Positions 51,965 through 61,084 of a stretch of DNA of 64,000 nt are shown in pieces. The position numbers and the translations under genes are program-made. The notes beneath the pieces were generated by a model. That model was not told the DNA's origin. It saw only the letters and a program-made list of their open reading frames with translations, and did not search any database. Numbering within the stretch: the first letter of the stretch is position 1; each line of letters opens with the position of its first letter. Where the stretch lies: contig NZ_JAUOEK010000045.1 in assembly GCF_030540835.1 (NCBI RefSeq), positions 1-64,000 of the forward strand, written 5' to 3'. The stretch comes from Flavivirga aquimarina (lineage in GTDB: Bacteria; Bacteroidota; Bacteroidia; Flavobacteriales; Flavobacteriaceae).

Positions 51965-52426
51965 TTAACTTAATTTATCTGCTGCTACTTTCACTGCTTC
52001 TTCTATACTATTATATGAAGCGCACCTGCAAATATTACCGTGCATAGCATTTCGTATTTCTGAAGTATTGGGATTAGGGTTTTTATCTAAAAATGCTGCC
52101 GCTGTCATGATTTGTCCGGATTGACAATAACCGCATTGAGGCACATCAATATCTTTCCATGCTTGTTGTACTGGGTGATTACCTTCTTTTGAAAGACCTT
52201 CAATGGTTGTAATTTCCATGCCTTCGGCTTGAGATACCTGAAGTAAACAACTACGCATGGCATTCCCTTCTACATGAATGGTACAGGCACCACATTGACC
52301 AATACCACAACTATATTTGGTACCGACCAATCCTATTTGATCTCTTAAAACCCAAAGTAATGGGGTATCCATATCTGCCTCAACAGTATGTTTTTTACTG
52401 TTAATTGTTAAGTTAAAAGTTGGCAT
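51965..52426 (-). CDS. 2Fe-2S subunit of molybdenum hydroxylase (IorA/CoxS-like)
   Basis: A 153-aa subunit with a plant-type 2Fe-2S N-terminal domain (YSCGIGQCGACTIHVEGNAMRSCL) and a C-terminal 2Fe-2S domain (QCGYCQSGQIMTAAAFL, GNICRCASYNSI). It transfers electrons from the Moco subunit encoded directly downstream to an external acceptor, and belongs with the XdhC and MocA-like genes. First gene of the operon. The final substrate (aldehyde, N-heterocycle or other) cannot be assigned. Confidence 0.92.
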   Translation of the reverse strand: MPTFNLTINSKKHTVEADMDTPLLWVLRDQIGLVGTKYSCGIGQCGACTIHVEGNAMRSCLLQVSQAEGMEITTIEGLSKEGNHPVQQAWKDIDVPQCGYCQSGQIMTAAAFLDKNPNPNTSEIRNAMHGNICRCASYNSIEEAVKVAADKLS

Positions 52427-52652
52427 AAAGTGACGTATTAAAGTTAAATTTTAGATGTGTTCTTTTTAAAAATACGAAAAAACAGCACCTATTTTTAACT
52501 ATTAATATTCTTTTAACATTGTTTTAATAAAAACACTACGACGCTCAAGTAACCACTACATTGTTTTATTTTTTAATGTATGGGATATAATATGGATTCC
52601 TAAATTAAGTTATACACTTGTTTTTAATAAAATCTGGAGTAAAATTTTGAGG

Positions 52653-53870
52653 TTAGGAAAGCTCCGGAAGATTCTTTTTGTTTAAAATCACATTAAGTTC
52701 TTTGCCTACCTTTATAAAAGCTTTTATCGCTTCATCTAAATGATGTCTTTCATGACTTGCTGATAGCTGCACTCGTATTCTCGCTTTTCCTTTTGGTACT
52801 ACTGGATAGAAAAAACCAATAACATAAATACCTTCTTCTAGTAATTTTGCTGCAAACTCTTGTGCTAAGGCTGCTTCGTATAACATAACTGGCACTATGG
52901 GGTGATCTCCATGAACAATATCAAATCCGGCTGCGGTCATTTCTTCTCTAAAATATTTAGTATTTACTTCTAATTTATCTCTAAGCACTGTAGAATGACT
53001 TAAAATATCTAACACCTTAATGGAAGCTCCTACTATTGATGGTGCCACTGTATTTGAAAATAAATAAGGTCTGGAACGTTGTCTTAACAAATCGACAATT
53101 TCCTTTCTTGCTGCCGTGAATCCTCCTGAGGCACCTCCCAAAGCTTTGCCATAGGTACCGGTTATAATGTCTACTCGTCCCATAACATTTCTGTATTCAT
53201 GTGTCCCTCTCCCCGTTTTACCAATAAAACCTGTAGAGTGACATTCATCTATCATAACTAAAGCATCATACTTATCGGCTAAATCACAAATTTTATCAAG
53301 CTGGGCAATAGTACCATCCATAGAAAAAGAACCATCTGTAACTATAAGCTTTCTTCTAGCACCTTCTGCTTGAATCAATTGTGTTTCCAAATCTGTCATG
53401 CTGTTATGAGCATATCGAAATCGTTTCGCTTTACATAAACGAATCCCATCGATTATGGAGGCATGATTTAAAGCATCAGAAATAATAGCATCTTCTTCAT
53501 TTAAAATAGGTTCAAATAAACCACCATTCGCATCAAACGCCGCTGCATATAATATACAGTCTTCCATCCCAAGAAACGCCGCTGTTTTTTCTTCTAGTGT
53601 TTTATGAATATCCTGTGTCCCACAAATAAAGCGTACTGAAGACATACCATATCCGCGAGAATCAATAGCTTGTTTACCTGCTTCAATAACTTCCGGGTGA
53701 GACGACAAACCCAAATAGTTGTTAGCACAAAAATTCAGAACTTTAAGCGATTTCGTTGTACTTATTTCTGAACCTTGTGGCGTTGTTATAATTCGCTCTG
53801 TTTTATATAATCCTGCTGCCTTAATTTCTTCAATTTCGTTCTGCAAGTCATGCTTTATGCTAGAATACAT
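52653..53870 (-). CDS. kbl: Glycine C-acetyltransferase (2-amino-3-ketobutyrate CoA ligase)
   Basis: A 405-aa PLP enzyme of the alpha-oxoamine synthase family. It has [57 protein letters not shown] and the PLP-lysine motif [14 protein letters not shown]. It splits 2-amino-3-ketobutyrate with CoA into glycine and acetyl-CoA, the second step of threonine catabolism. It lies 29 bp after the dehydrogenase gene that makes its substrate, so the two form an operon. Confidence 0.94.
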   Translation of the reverse strand: MYSSIKHDLQNEIEEIKAAGLYKTERIITTPQGSEISTTKSLKVLNFCANNYLGLSSHPEVIEAGKQAIDSRGYGMSSVRFICGTQDIHKTLEEKTAAFLGMEDCILYAAAFDANGGLFEPILNEEDAIISDALNHASIIDGIRLCKAKRFRYAHNSMTDLETQLIQAEGARRKLIVTDGSFSMDGTIAQLDKICDLADKYDALVMIDECHSTGFIGKTGRGTHEYRNVMGRVDIITGTYGKALGGASGGFTAARKEIVDLLRQRSRPYLFSNTVAPSIVGASIKVLDILSHSTVLRDKLEVNTKYFREEMTAAGFDIVHGDHPIVPVMLYEAALAQEFAAKLLEEGIYVIGFFYPVVPKGKARIRVQLSASHERHHLDEAIKAFIKVGKELNVILNKKNLPELS

Positions 53871-53899
53871 ATCTTTTTATTTTAATATTATTTATAAAC

Positions 53900-54850
53900 T
53901 CAAACGGTCATTTTATATTGTTCTATCAGCTTACTAATCATAGTTTCTGTAATAGCCCACAAATCGTATTCAGGCTCCCAATCCCAATCCATTCTTGCTT
54001 CAGAATCGTTAATAGATTTTGGCCATTTATCGGCAATATCTTGTCTGAAATCCGGTTTGTAATCAATTTTAAAATCGGGATACAAACCTTTAATTTCGAA
54101 TGCAATTTCTTCTGGTGAAAAACTTATGCCTGCTATATTATATGACGTTCTAACTTTTATATTCTCAATAGGTGTTTCCATAATCTCTATAGTAGCTCTA
54201 ATAGCATCATCTATGAAAATCATAGGCAAAGTGGTTTCCTTATTCAAAAAACAAGTAAACGGTTCATTTAAAACAGCCTTATGGAAAATATCTACAGCAT
54301 AATCTGTAGTCCCTCCATTTGGTAATGACTGATATCCTATAACACCGGGATAGCGAATGGATCTAACATCTAAACCATATTTAATATGATAATACTGTGC
54401 CCAATTTTCGCCATCTACTTTACTAATGCCATATACCGTTTCCGGATCTAAATAAGCATTATTAGGTGTACTATTTCTTGGTGCACTATTTCCAAAGACT
54501 GCTATCGAACTTGGATAAAACACCCTTTCTATGTTACATATTCTAGAAGTCTCCAGAACGTTTAACCACGTTTTTATATTTATATCCCATGCTCTCAACG
54601 GGTCACCTTCTCCATTAGCAGATAGAATGGCTGCTAAGTGATATATTTGAGTTACTTTATACTGTAAAACAACTTCCTTGATTCTATCTATATTCATAGC
54701 ATCAATGACTTCAAATATACCATCAAATTTGCCTATATCTTCTAAATCTGAAGCAATGATTCTTTCTTTTCCGTATTTATCCTGTAATGTTTTGGTAAGC
54801 ACACTTCCTACCTGTCCATTAGCTCCAATTACTAAAATTACTGCACTCAT
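53900..54850 (-). CDS. L-threonine 3-dehydrogenase, SDR/epimerase type
   Basis: A 316-aa NAD-dependent epimerase-like dehydrogenase. Rossmann motif VIGANGQVGSVL and catalytic YGISKVDGENW (YxxxK), with the short-chain-type threonine dehydrogenase features IRYPGVIGYQSLPNGGTTDYAVDIFH and MIFIDDAIRATIEIME. The start at 54850 (MSAVILVIGANGQ) is preferred; an in-frame ATG 8 codons upstream gives an unusual leader. It converts threonine to 2-amino-3-ketobutyrate for Kbl. Divergent from the lrp-type gene, with a shared control region. Confidence 0.88.
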   Translation of the reverse strand: MSAVILVIGANGQVGSVLTKTLQDKYGKERIIASDLEDIGKFDGIFEVIDAMNIDRIKEVVLQYKVTQIYHLAAILSANGEGDPLRAWDINIKTWLNVLETSRICNIERVFYPSSIAVFGNSAPRNSTPNNAYLDPETVYGISKVDGENWAQYYHIKYGLDVRSIRYPGVIGYQSLPNGGTTDYAVDIFHKAVLNEPFTCFLNKETTLPMIFIDDAIRATIEIMETPIENIKVRTSYNIAGISFSPEEIAFEIKGLYPDFKIDYKPDFRQDIADKWPKSINDSEARMDWDWEPEYDLWAITETMISKLIEQYKMTV

Positions 54851-54957
54851 ATAAAAAGTATTATTTGCTTTCAAAATTAAATAATACCATTTTAAAAATG
54901 TAATATATAAATAAAATAAGTATTTACAACTTATAAATTAACAAAAAACAGCTATAT

Positions 54958-54971
54958 TTACTTTAAAGTAA
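54958..54971. promoter_or_regulatory. 14-bp palindrome between tdh and lrp genes
   Basis: TTACTTTAAAGTAA is a perfect palindrome in the 162-bp divergent region, 42 bp before the lrp start and 108 bp from the tdh start. It is a likely operator for the Lrp/AsnC protein acting on both genes. Confidence 0.45.
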
Positions 54972-55012
54972 TCAAAAAATCGTTTTTTGCAATAATTTTT
55001 ATTTGACATATT

Positions 55013-55474
55013 ATGGAAAATTTAGATCAAACTGACATTACTATACTTAGGATTTTACAAAATGACTCCAAAAAAACGGCTAAAGAGATTGCTGAAATTT
55101 TAAATTTAACTCCTTCTCCGATTTACGAACGTATACGCAGACTAGAAAATCAAGGTTTTATTAAAAAGTATGTTGCTATACTTGATAAAAAACTAATTGA
55201 ACGATCGGTAACTACTATATGTCAAGTTTCTATGCGGTATCACAGTGAAGCTTTTATTGAAAAATTTGAAGAGCAAATTCAAAATTTAGACGAAGTTCAA
55301 GAATGCTATCATATGGCTGGTCAGGTAGACTTCATTTTAAAAATAAACACAAAAGGGCTGGAAGATTATCATAATTTTGTAAAATATAAACTTTCTAAAA
55401 TTGAAAATATTGGTGTGTTAAACAGTACGTTTGTTTTAAAGGATATTAAACATTCGTCAGAGTTTTATATTTAA
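55013..55474 (+). CDS. Lrp/AsnC-family transcriptional regulator
   Basis: A 153-aa regulator. N-terminal HTH (LDQTDITILRILQNDSKKTAKEIAEILNLTPSPIYERIRRLENQGFIKKYVAILD) and C-terminal RAM/AsnC ligand domain (EVQECYHMAGQVDFILKINTKGLEDYHNF). Divergent from tdh-kbl, so it probably controls threonine/glycine use. Its last 15 codons recur as a remnant 2.2 kb downstream with synonymous differences. Confidence 0.92.
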   Translation: MENLDQTDITILRILQNDSKKTAKEIAEILNLTPSPIYERIRRLENQGFIKKYVAILDKKLIERSVTTICQVSMRYHSEAFIEKFEEQIQNLDEVQECYHMAGQVDFILKINTKGLEDYHNFVKYKLSKIENIGVLNSTFVLKDIKHSSEFYI

Positions 55475-55674
55475 CGATCATGGTTATATTTGTAACAAAT
55501 TTTACTTATTCAAGACTAATAAGTATACCTTTATGCCTTACATCTCATATTCATGAGATTAAATAAATTGATTCAGCCCTCTTAAAGAAATCTTCAAAAC
55601 ACAGGTTCTATAGGATATGACCATATAATTTATAGTCGTACAGAAAGAATAATCTAAATTATAGAAAAACAAAG

Positions 55675-56616
55675 ATGAAAGAAACGCCCCAAGTTCGAAA
55701 ATCATTACACAAACCTTATAGATACGACAACACCAATCGTTGTAATAGAGGGGATATGAGTCTGTTCCTGCTTATGATATTCATAGCTTTAATTACTATT
55801 TTTGGTTTTCTAGTAATATATTTAACGATTCATTTGTCCTTATATATTTTAGGCATATCTGTAGTAGTAATGATAGTAGCATTTAAAATTTATAACACTT
55901 TTTATCACCGCTATTATCGAATATTAAAAATAACAGAACAGCAAGGTAAAAATGAAAATCGTATATATTATGCTGTTCAATCATGTATTTCATACAAAAA
56001 ACTAGAAAAAATAGTTCATAAAGGGAATGCGACATGGAGAAATGTGAAATCATTTTATAATGATTCTGGTAAAAAAGAGGCTGAGGCCTTTTTTGATCGA
56101 AAAACGATTGAAAATAAGGGAAGTGACATTGTAATATCTCAAATTAGGAAGTCGATACATAAGCCAAGATTCAGTGATAAATTTTTTGAGAAAAACAATT
56201 TCCATGTATCTACATTAATAGTTCCTGGAATACTACTTGGGATCGTTTTAATCATCATTTCACTTAGGTTATTAATATTATTTATACCCTCCAATATGTT
56301 TTTATTTGGCTATTTGGCTATGTATGGGATTATTATATTTTGCACCATAGTAGTGTATCAACTTTATATAAGAAAGAACCATCGTTATATTCGATTGATA
56401 GAAAGCACTGTGTGGCAAGGTCGCTATAAAGAAACATCATACCATTTACAATCATTTATTTCCAAAAAAAAGCTAGAAAAAATAGAACGTAAAAAAGATA
56501 TAAAATGGAAATATTATGAACATCATGAATTTAAACCAAACATTTCCAGAAAAAGTGCTGAGTATTATTTTGATAAAGATACCATTGAAAAAAAAGTTAT
56601 AGAAGAAGTTTTATGA
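55675..56616 (+). CDS. Membrane protein with duplicated module, copy A
   Basis: A 313-aa protein of unknown family. It consists of two similar halves. Each half has RKSxHKP, two membrane helices (about 32-52 and 58-75; about 185-205 and 210-235), then HRYYR...TxxQG...YxxQSxISxKKLEKI...EAFFDRKTIE or its equivalent. Four membrane segments and basic cytoplasmic loops follow from this. It lies in an insert behind lrp and is followed after 96 bp by a paralogue of the same plan. Function unknown. Confidence 0.7.
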   Translation: MKETPQVRKSLHKPYRYDNTNRCNRGDMSLFLLMIFIALITIFGFLVIYLTIHLSLYILGISVVVMIVAFKIYNTFYHRYYRILKITEQQGKNENRIYYAVQSCISYKKLEKIVHKGNATWRNVKSFYNDSGKKEAEAFFDRKTIENKGSDIVISQIRKSIHKPRFSDKFFEKNNFHVSTLIVPGILLGIVLIIISLRLLILFIPSNMFLFGYLAMYGIIIFCTIVVYQLYIRKNHRYIRLIESTVWQGRYKETSYHLQSFISKKKLEKIERKKDIKWKYYEHHEFKPNISRKSAEYYFDKDTIEKKVIEEVL

Positions 56617-56712
56617 TATAACAAGAATTGATTTTCTGTGGTAAATCAAAATAGTTTACTCCTAAAAAATACGATCTTAAAAAACAATCCTCTAATTTAT
56701 ATAAAAACAAAA

Positions 56713-57612
56713 ATGAAAGAAACGTCCCAAATTAGAAAATCACTACACAAATCTTATTGGTATGATAAAACCAACTATAGTCATGTAAGTAATTATGATT
56801 TTATACTAACCAGTTTAACATTCCCATTTATTGCCTGCCTAGTATTAGTTCTTTTTTATAGTGCCTGGCCTTTATTTATACTAGTAGCAACCGTAGTATT
56901 AGTAATAATTAGCTATAAATTGTATACTAATTTTTACTATCGCTATTATCGACTTATAAAAAGAACAGAACAAAGAGGCCCAAATAAAAAACAATATTAT
57001 GTAGTTCAAACATGTCTTTCTTCCAAAAAATTAGAGAAATTTTTAATTAAAAAACGTGTAAAATGGAAAGACGTTGAATCAGGTACTAAAGAAAATATCG
57101 AGGCTTTTTTTGACCAAAAAACTATTGAGAAAAAGGTGGATGAAATTTTACTATCACCAATTAAAAAGGCTATACTAAAACCTAAATTTCTTCATAAGTT
57201 TAGGGAGAAAAATAATATCTTAAAAGCAGAAATAAATGTCGCTAAAAGCTTTTTATATTTACTTCTTCCTGTTTTATTATTTGGCTTGGCTTGGTACTCG
57301 CCTCAACCATTTTATACAATAGGAGTTGCTATACTGATTCTGATAATAGCATGTGTGTTTTATATTAAAAATACTTCTCGTTTTCTTCGTGTGATAGAAA
57401 AACGTGTGCACCAAGGTCGGTATGAAAAAACAAGCTATCATATTCAGTCCTTTATTTCTAAAAAAAACGTAAACGAAATAGCACATAAAAAGACTATAAA
57501 ATGGACAGATTATTATCCCGAAGAATTTAAAAATGATGTTTATAGAGAAGAGGTCGAAGCTTTTTTTGATAGAAAAACTACTGAAATAGAAGTGATTGAC
57601 GACGTTCTATAA
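56713..57612 (+). CDS. Membrane protein with duplicated module, copy B
   Basis: A 299-aa paralogue of the preceding gene (KETSQIRKSLHKSYWYDKTN against KETPQVRKSLHKPYRYDNTN), again with two internal halves. The start at 56713 is chosen because it lines up with copy A and follows AAAAACAAA; the longer frame starting at 56638 adds 25 residues not found in copy A. Conserved motifs: YYRYYRLIKRTEQRGPNKKQYYVVQTCLSSKKLEKFL and VHQGRYEKTSYHIQSFISKKNVNEIAHKK. Function unknown. Confidence 0.7.
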   Translation: MKETSQIRKSLHKSYWYDKTNYSHVSNYDFILTSLTFPFIACLVLVLFYSAWPLFILVATVVLVIISYKLYTNFYYRYYRLIKRTEQRGPNKKQYYVVQTCLSSKKLEKFLIKKRVKWKDVESGTKENIEAFFDQKTIEKKVDEILLSPIKKAILKPKFLHKFREKNNILKAEINVAKSFLYLLLPVLLFGLAWYSPQPFYTIGVAILILIIACVFYIKNTSRFLRVIEKRVHQGRYEKTSYHIQSFISKKNVNEIAHKKTIKWTDYYPEEFKNDVYREEVEAFFDRKTTEIEVIDDVL

Positions 57613-57665
57613 GGTGTAAAATATTATTAAAATCTGGTTAATGAGTTTCTTTAACAAACTCTAAA

Positions 57666-57711
57666 GTTCGTTTTAAAAGATATTAAACATTCTTCAGAGT
57701 TTTATATCTAG
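57666..57711 (+). pseudogene. Remnant of lrp 3' end
   Basis: Reads FVLKDIKHSSEFYI then stop, identical in protein to the end of the Lrp-type regulator at 55013-55474. It differs from it by about five synonymous bases (for example TCT for TCG, ATC for ATT, TAG for TAA). There is no upstream coding part. It marks the right border of the 2.2-kb stretch carrying the duplicated membrane-protein genes. Confidence 0.75.
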
Positions 57712-57773
57712 AATCTAAAATAATACAAGCTTACCCGCTTTAAACTTATTCTAAATCGAGATCTGTTATTCTT

Positions 57774-59705
57774 TTAATTATTTCCTTCAAACAACGGTAT
57801 AAAGTGCAATGCACGTAAATTCATAAGATCGCCTTTAGGAATACTATCAGAATGAATCTTAATCACCTGCTTACCCGATAAGAGGTCTATATTCCCAAGA
57901 TCATGTTTAATAAAACCTTTTTCATTGGATCTTGTTGTGTCCGATAATATAGCCTTCCCAGCCTCAATAATAAACTTATTTGATTGCTTGAAAGGTTTAT
58001 ATTCGGCTATGACTTTAAATTTACCTGCTTCAGAAAGATACACTGGCCATGTCATTAATTGATCATTATGTTTCCAACCAGAAACACCGTTATCTGTTGA
58101 TTTACCGTTTCCGTATTTAAATTCACCGCCAACAGCTAATCCATCAAAAGCGCGAAGCATATTGTCTTGGGTTGTTGAAATTAGACGGTGTGAATCGACA
58201 TTCTCTGCGTCATCTACCTCGACAACAATCACGCTGCTAGCTAAATCAGGAGCTTCCGTTGGAACCTCAAATTGTACAGTCATGTCATCAGTACGTTTAT
58301 GTGCTATAGCTGTTTGATTTTTATCAGACAAAAGCCATGCTTTATTCACCTTTCCTAAAAATCCTCCTAATTTTAGAACGCCGTTGGTAGGCCAATTAAA
58401 GACATGTAAGTAAAATGTATTTTTCTTTCTTGTAGACTCACCCCACGCTTGTACCGGGAGTGTGGTACGAACCGTACCACGTATACTCGCTTCATTAACA
58501 TCCATCCACTTACCGATGCTTTCAAGTATATTAATATCTGGTGTATCAATTACTCCGTCTCCTTTAGGGCCAATATTAAGAAGCATATTTCCACCTCTTG
58601 CTACTGCTTTTACCAAAACACGAGTAAGGTATTCAGGTGTTTTGTGGCTACGATCTGATTCACTATAACCATATGATTCATTGGTAGTAGGAATGGCTTC
58701 CCAATCACCATCTCTTGTTGGGAAATCAACTGCTCGATCACCAGTACTCCTATAATCACCAAAATGACTTGGCATACCATCATAGGGCTGAACACCACGA
58801 CTATTGATCACAATGCTTGGTTTGGCGGCACGTGCAGCTTTTAAAATACGAAGATTCTCTTCGGGTGGTAGCTTATGTGGTGTGTCAAACCATAAGAAAT
58901 CAGGATCATACTTATTGATGAGTTCTAAAACTTGCGGTATTGACTTCTCTTCTACATATTTACGAATTCGAGGAGCGATCTCTGGGTGCTCATCATACCA
59001 TTTAGTTTCTCTTGTTGCAAATAAATGTTTGTCGCCTCCAGGGTTTTCATAATCCCAGTCATTTCCAGATCCATTAGGTTCTCCCCAATCAAATGCATGT
59101 GAATAATAAAATCCAAATTTTAATCCATTTTTATCACAAGCTGCTTTTAGTTCAGCCATTGGATCACGACCAAAGGGAGTGGCTTTTAGCATATTATAAT
59201 CGCTAACATCCGAATCATACACTGCAAATCCATCGTGATGTTTAGCTGTGATTATTACATATCGCATGCCTGCTTTTTGAATAGTATTTGCCCATTCATC
59301 GGCATTGAATTTGGTGGGGTTAAATTTACCAACAACATCGCGTCGGTATTCCTCACAAGGTATTTTTGCCATTCGTTGTATATGCTCTCCATAACCACGA
59401 TAGGCTTTTCCTTTCCAGGTACTTCCCAGCAATGCAGAGGCATTCCAATGAATAAAACAACCAAATCGAGCATCACGCCAGTCTACTAAACGCTGTTCTC
59501 GAGTTATTTTAGCATCACGCCACCATTGTAAATCAGGACTACCCGCTGCTATATCCACCTGTAATCGTGGTTTTGGTGGAATAATTGGTTTATGACTAGA
59601 TTGTTTGTCCGTCTTTACTGTATTATTACATCCAACAAATACCAATAACATCGCAATGTTAATGACTGCTATTAAGGTTGTTTTTAAATTATTTTTCATT
59701 TGCAT
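57774..59705 (-). CDS. Alpha-L-fucosidase (GH29), lipoprotein
   Basis: A 643-aa GH29 enzyme. Lipoprotein signal with lipobox Cys in MLLVFVGCNN. The catalytic barrel has GCFIHWNASALLGSTW, YVIITAKHHDGFAVYDSDVSDYN, FYYSHAFDWGEPN and the nucleophile Asp in DPDFLWFDTPHKLPPEEN; GGNMLLNIGPKGDGVI closes the domain. The C-terminal about 140 residues form a beta-rich accessory domain. It removes alpha-L-fucose from glycans such as algal fucans, outside the cytoplasm. No SusC/SusD, sulfatase or fucose genes are adjacent, so this is a lone enzyme. Confidence 0.92.
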   Translation of the reverse strand: MQMKNNLKTTLIAVINIAMLLVFVGCNNTVKTDKQSSHKPIIPPKPRLQVDIAAGSPDLQWWRDAKITREQRLVDWRDARFGCFIHWNASALLGSTWKGKAYRGYGEHIQRMAKIPCEEYRRDVVGKFNPTKFNADEWANTIQKAGMRYVIITAKHHDGFAVYDSDVSDYNMLKATPFGRDPMAELKAACDKNGLKFGFYYSHAFDWGEPNGSGNDWDYENPGGDKHLFATRETKWYDEHPEIAPRIRKYVEEKSIPQVLELINKYDPDFLWFDTPHKLPPEENLRILKAARAAKPSIVINSRGVQPYDGMPSHFGDYRSTGDRAVDFPTRDGDWEAIPTTNESYGYSESDRSHKTPEYLTRVLVKAVARGGNMLLNIGPKGDGVIDTPDINILESIGKWMDVNEASIRGTVRTTLPVQAWGESTRKKNTFYLHVFNWPTNGVLKLGGFLGKVNKAWLLSDKNQTAIAHKRTDDMTVQFEVPTEAPDLASSVIVVEVDDAENVDSHRLISTTQDNMLRAFDGLAVGGEFKYGNGKSTDNGVSGWKHNDQLMTWPVYLSEAGKFKVIAEYKPFKQSNKFIIEAGKAILSDTTRSNEKGFIKHDLGNIDLLSGKQVIKIHSDSIPKGDLMNLRALHFIPLFEGNN

Positions 59706-60047
59706 TCTTTTACTTTTTATATAAAAACACTAATACAATTTTACTAATTTACGTGTTTTCCACTTACTTAATATTCATTATACTTTGCTTAAATCTTCTA
59801 GTCGTTTTCTATTAGAAGACACATCACAAATAGTTATTGTTTCCTTGAAAATAATAGATCTGTAATGTAATAAAAAGTCTTATTAATTAAAAGACAATTT
59901 TAACTAAATAATTATACAATACTGCTAATTAATTGTGAGTAAAATATTAGGCTTGGACTAAATTACGAACCTTAACTCTACCTGAATAAACACACGTTAA
60001 TAAAAAACACATAAAACACTAATAATAAACTAATTAACAAAATCAAT
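59706..60047. other. Gene-free A+T-rich region
   Basis: 342 bp upstream of the fucosidase gene and downstream of the YheT-type gene. I see no ORF, RNA or strong repeat. It presumably holds the fucosidase promoter, but no clear TAnnTTTG is near the start. Confidence 0.5.
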
Positions 60048-61007
60048 CTAAAATGATTCTTCAATAAATTCTAAAGCGCGTTTTTCATTGTAATAGACGT
60101 TTCTTTTATCAACAAACCCTACGTGACCTCCATATTTTGGCATTTCTAAAAAGAGGTTAGAATTTTCTTTAGCTTCTTTTACAGGATAACATTCTGGTGG
60201 TAAAAAAGAATCATTAAGAGCGTTTATAATAAGTGTTGGTATTTTTATTTTATTTAGAAACTGCAAACTACTACACTTTTCATAATAGTCTAAAGCATCT
60301 GTAAATCCATGTGCTTTAGAGGTGTATACATCATCAAAATCTAATAACGTTTTAATAGACTTTATATCTTCTATACTTAGGTTCTTTTCAAACTTTTGTT
60401 GTTTTATTTTTAACCTACCTACTAAATGCTTTTTAAAACGGTCATGATATAATTTATTCTTTATTTTATGCAGTTCTTTAGAAGATCCATACAAATCACA
60501 TGGTACTGATATTGCTATTGCTGCTTTTATTTGGTTATGAATTGTATTTCGTTCTCCTAAGTATTTTAAAATTAAATTGGCTCCCAGACTAATACCCTTC
60601 AAATAAATTTCGGTGTAATGTTTTGATGAAATTACATGTTCAATTACTGCTTCTAAATCTTCTGTTGCACCAGAATGATAACTTCTATATTTCAAATTAT
60701 CTTCGCCACTGCAACCTCTAAAATTAACACAAACGGCATCTATTCCTTTAGTATTAAAAAGTTTAGCCGTGCCTGTAACGTATGGCCTTTGTCCATGCCC
60801 TTCTAATCCGTGTAATAAAACAATGAGTTTATTACTTTTTTCTTTCGAATAACTCCAATCTAAATCTAAAAAATCACCATCATTCAAAGTAATACGTTCT
60901 CGTTCTTGCTTTAAAGAAACACGTCTTGCTAAACCTGAATATACTGTTGAAACAAATCCATTTTTAAAATAAAATGGTGGCTTGTAGGTTGGTTCTATTA
61001 TTGGCAT
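60048..61007 (-). CDS. YheT-family alpha/beta hydrolase
   Basis: A 319-aa alpha/beta hydrolase of the YheT/ABHD1-3 group. LHGLEGHGQRPYVTGTAKLFNTKGIDAVCVNFRGCSGEDN is the oxyanion-region signature. The nucleophile Ser is in KGISLGANLILKYLGE, the acid in LNDSFLPPE, and the His in YGGHVGFV. Such enzymes are probably esterases; the natural substrate is unknown. It follows ade on the same strand across a short repeat-bearing gap. Confidence 0.88.
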   Translation of the reverse strand: MPIIEPTYKPPFYFKNGFVSTVYSGLARRVSLKQERERITLNDGDFLDLDWSYSKEKSNKLIVLLHGLEGHGQRPYVTGTAKLFNTKGIDAVCVNFRGCSGEDNLKYRSYHSGATEDLEAVIEHVISSKHYTEIYLKGISLGANLILKYLGERNTIHNQIKAAIAISVPCDLYGSSKELHKIKNKLYHDRFKKHLVGRLKIKQQKFEKNLSIEDIKSIKTLLDFDDVYTSKAHGFTDALDYYEKCSSLQFLNKIKIPTLIINALNDSFLPPECYPVKEAKENSNLFLEMPKYGGHVGFVDKRNVYYNEKRALEFIEESF

Positions 61008-61013
61008 ATGTTA

Positions 61014-61075
61014 GTTTTCGGTTTTCGGTGGTCAGTGGTCAGTGTTCAGTGTTCTGTATTTTGCGCTTTGTGTTT
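61014..61075. repeat. Degenerate TCAGTGTTCAGTG repeat after ade
   Basis: Runs such as GGTGGTCAGTGGTCAGTGTTCAGTGTTC lie directly 3' of the ade stop codon. They are the complement of the ACTGAACACTGA wording at 10398-10450. Confidence 0.65.
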
Positions 61076-61084
61076 GGTGATTAA

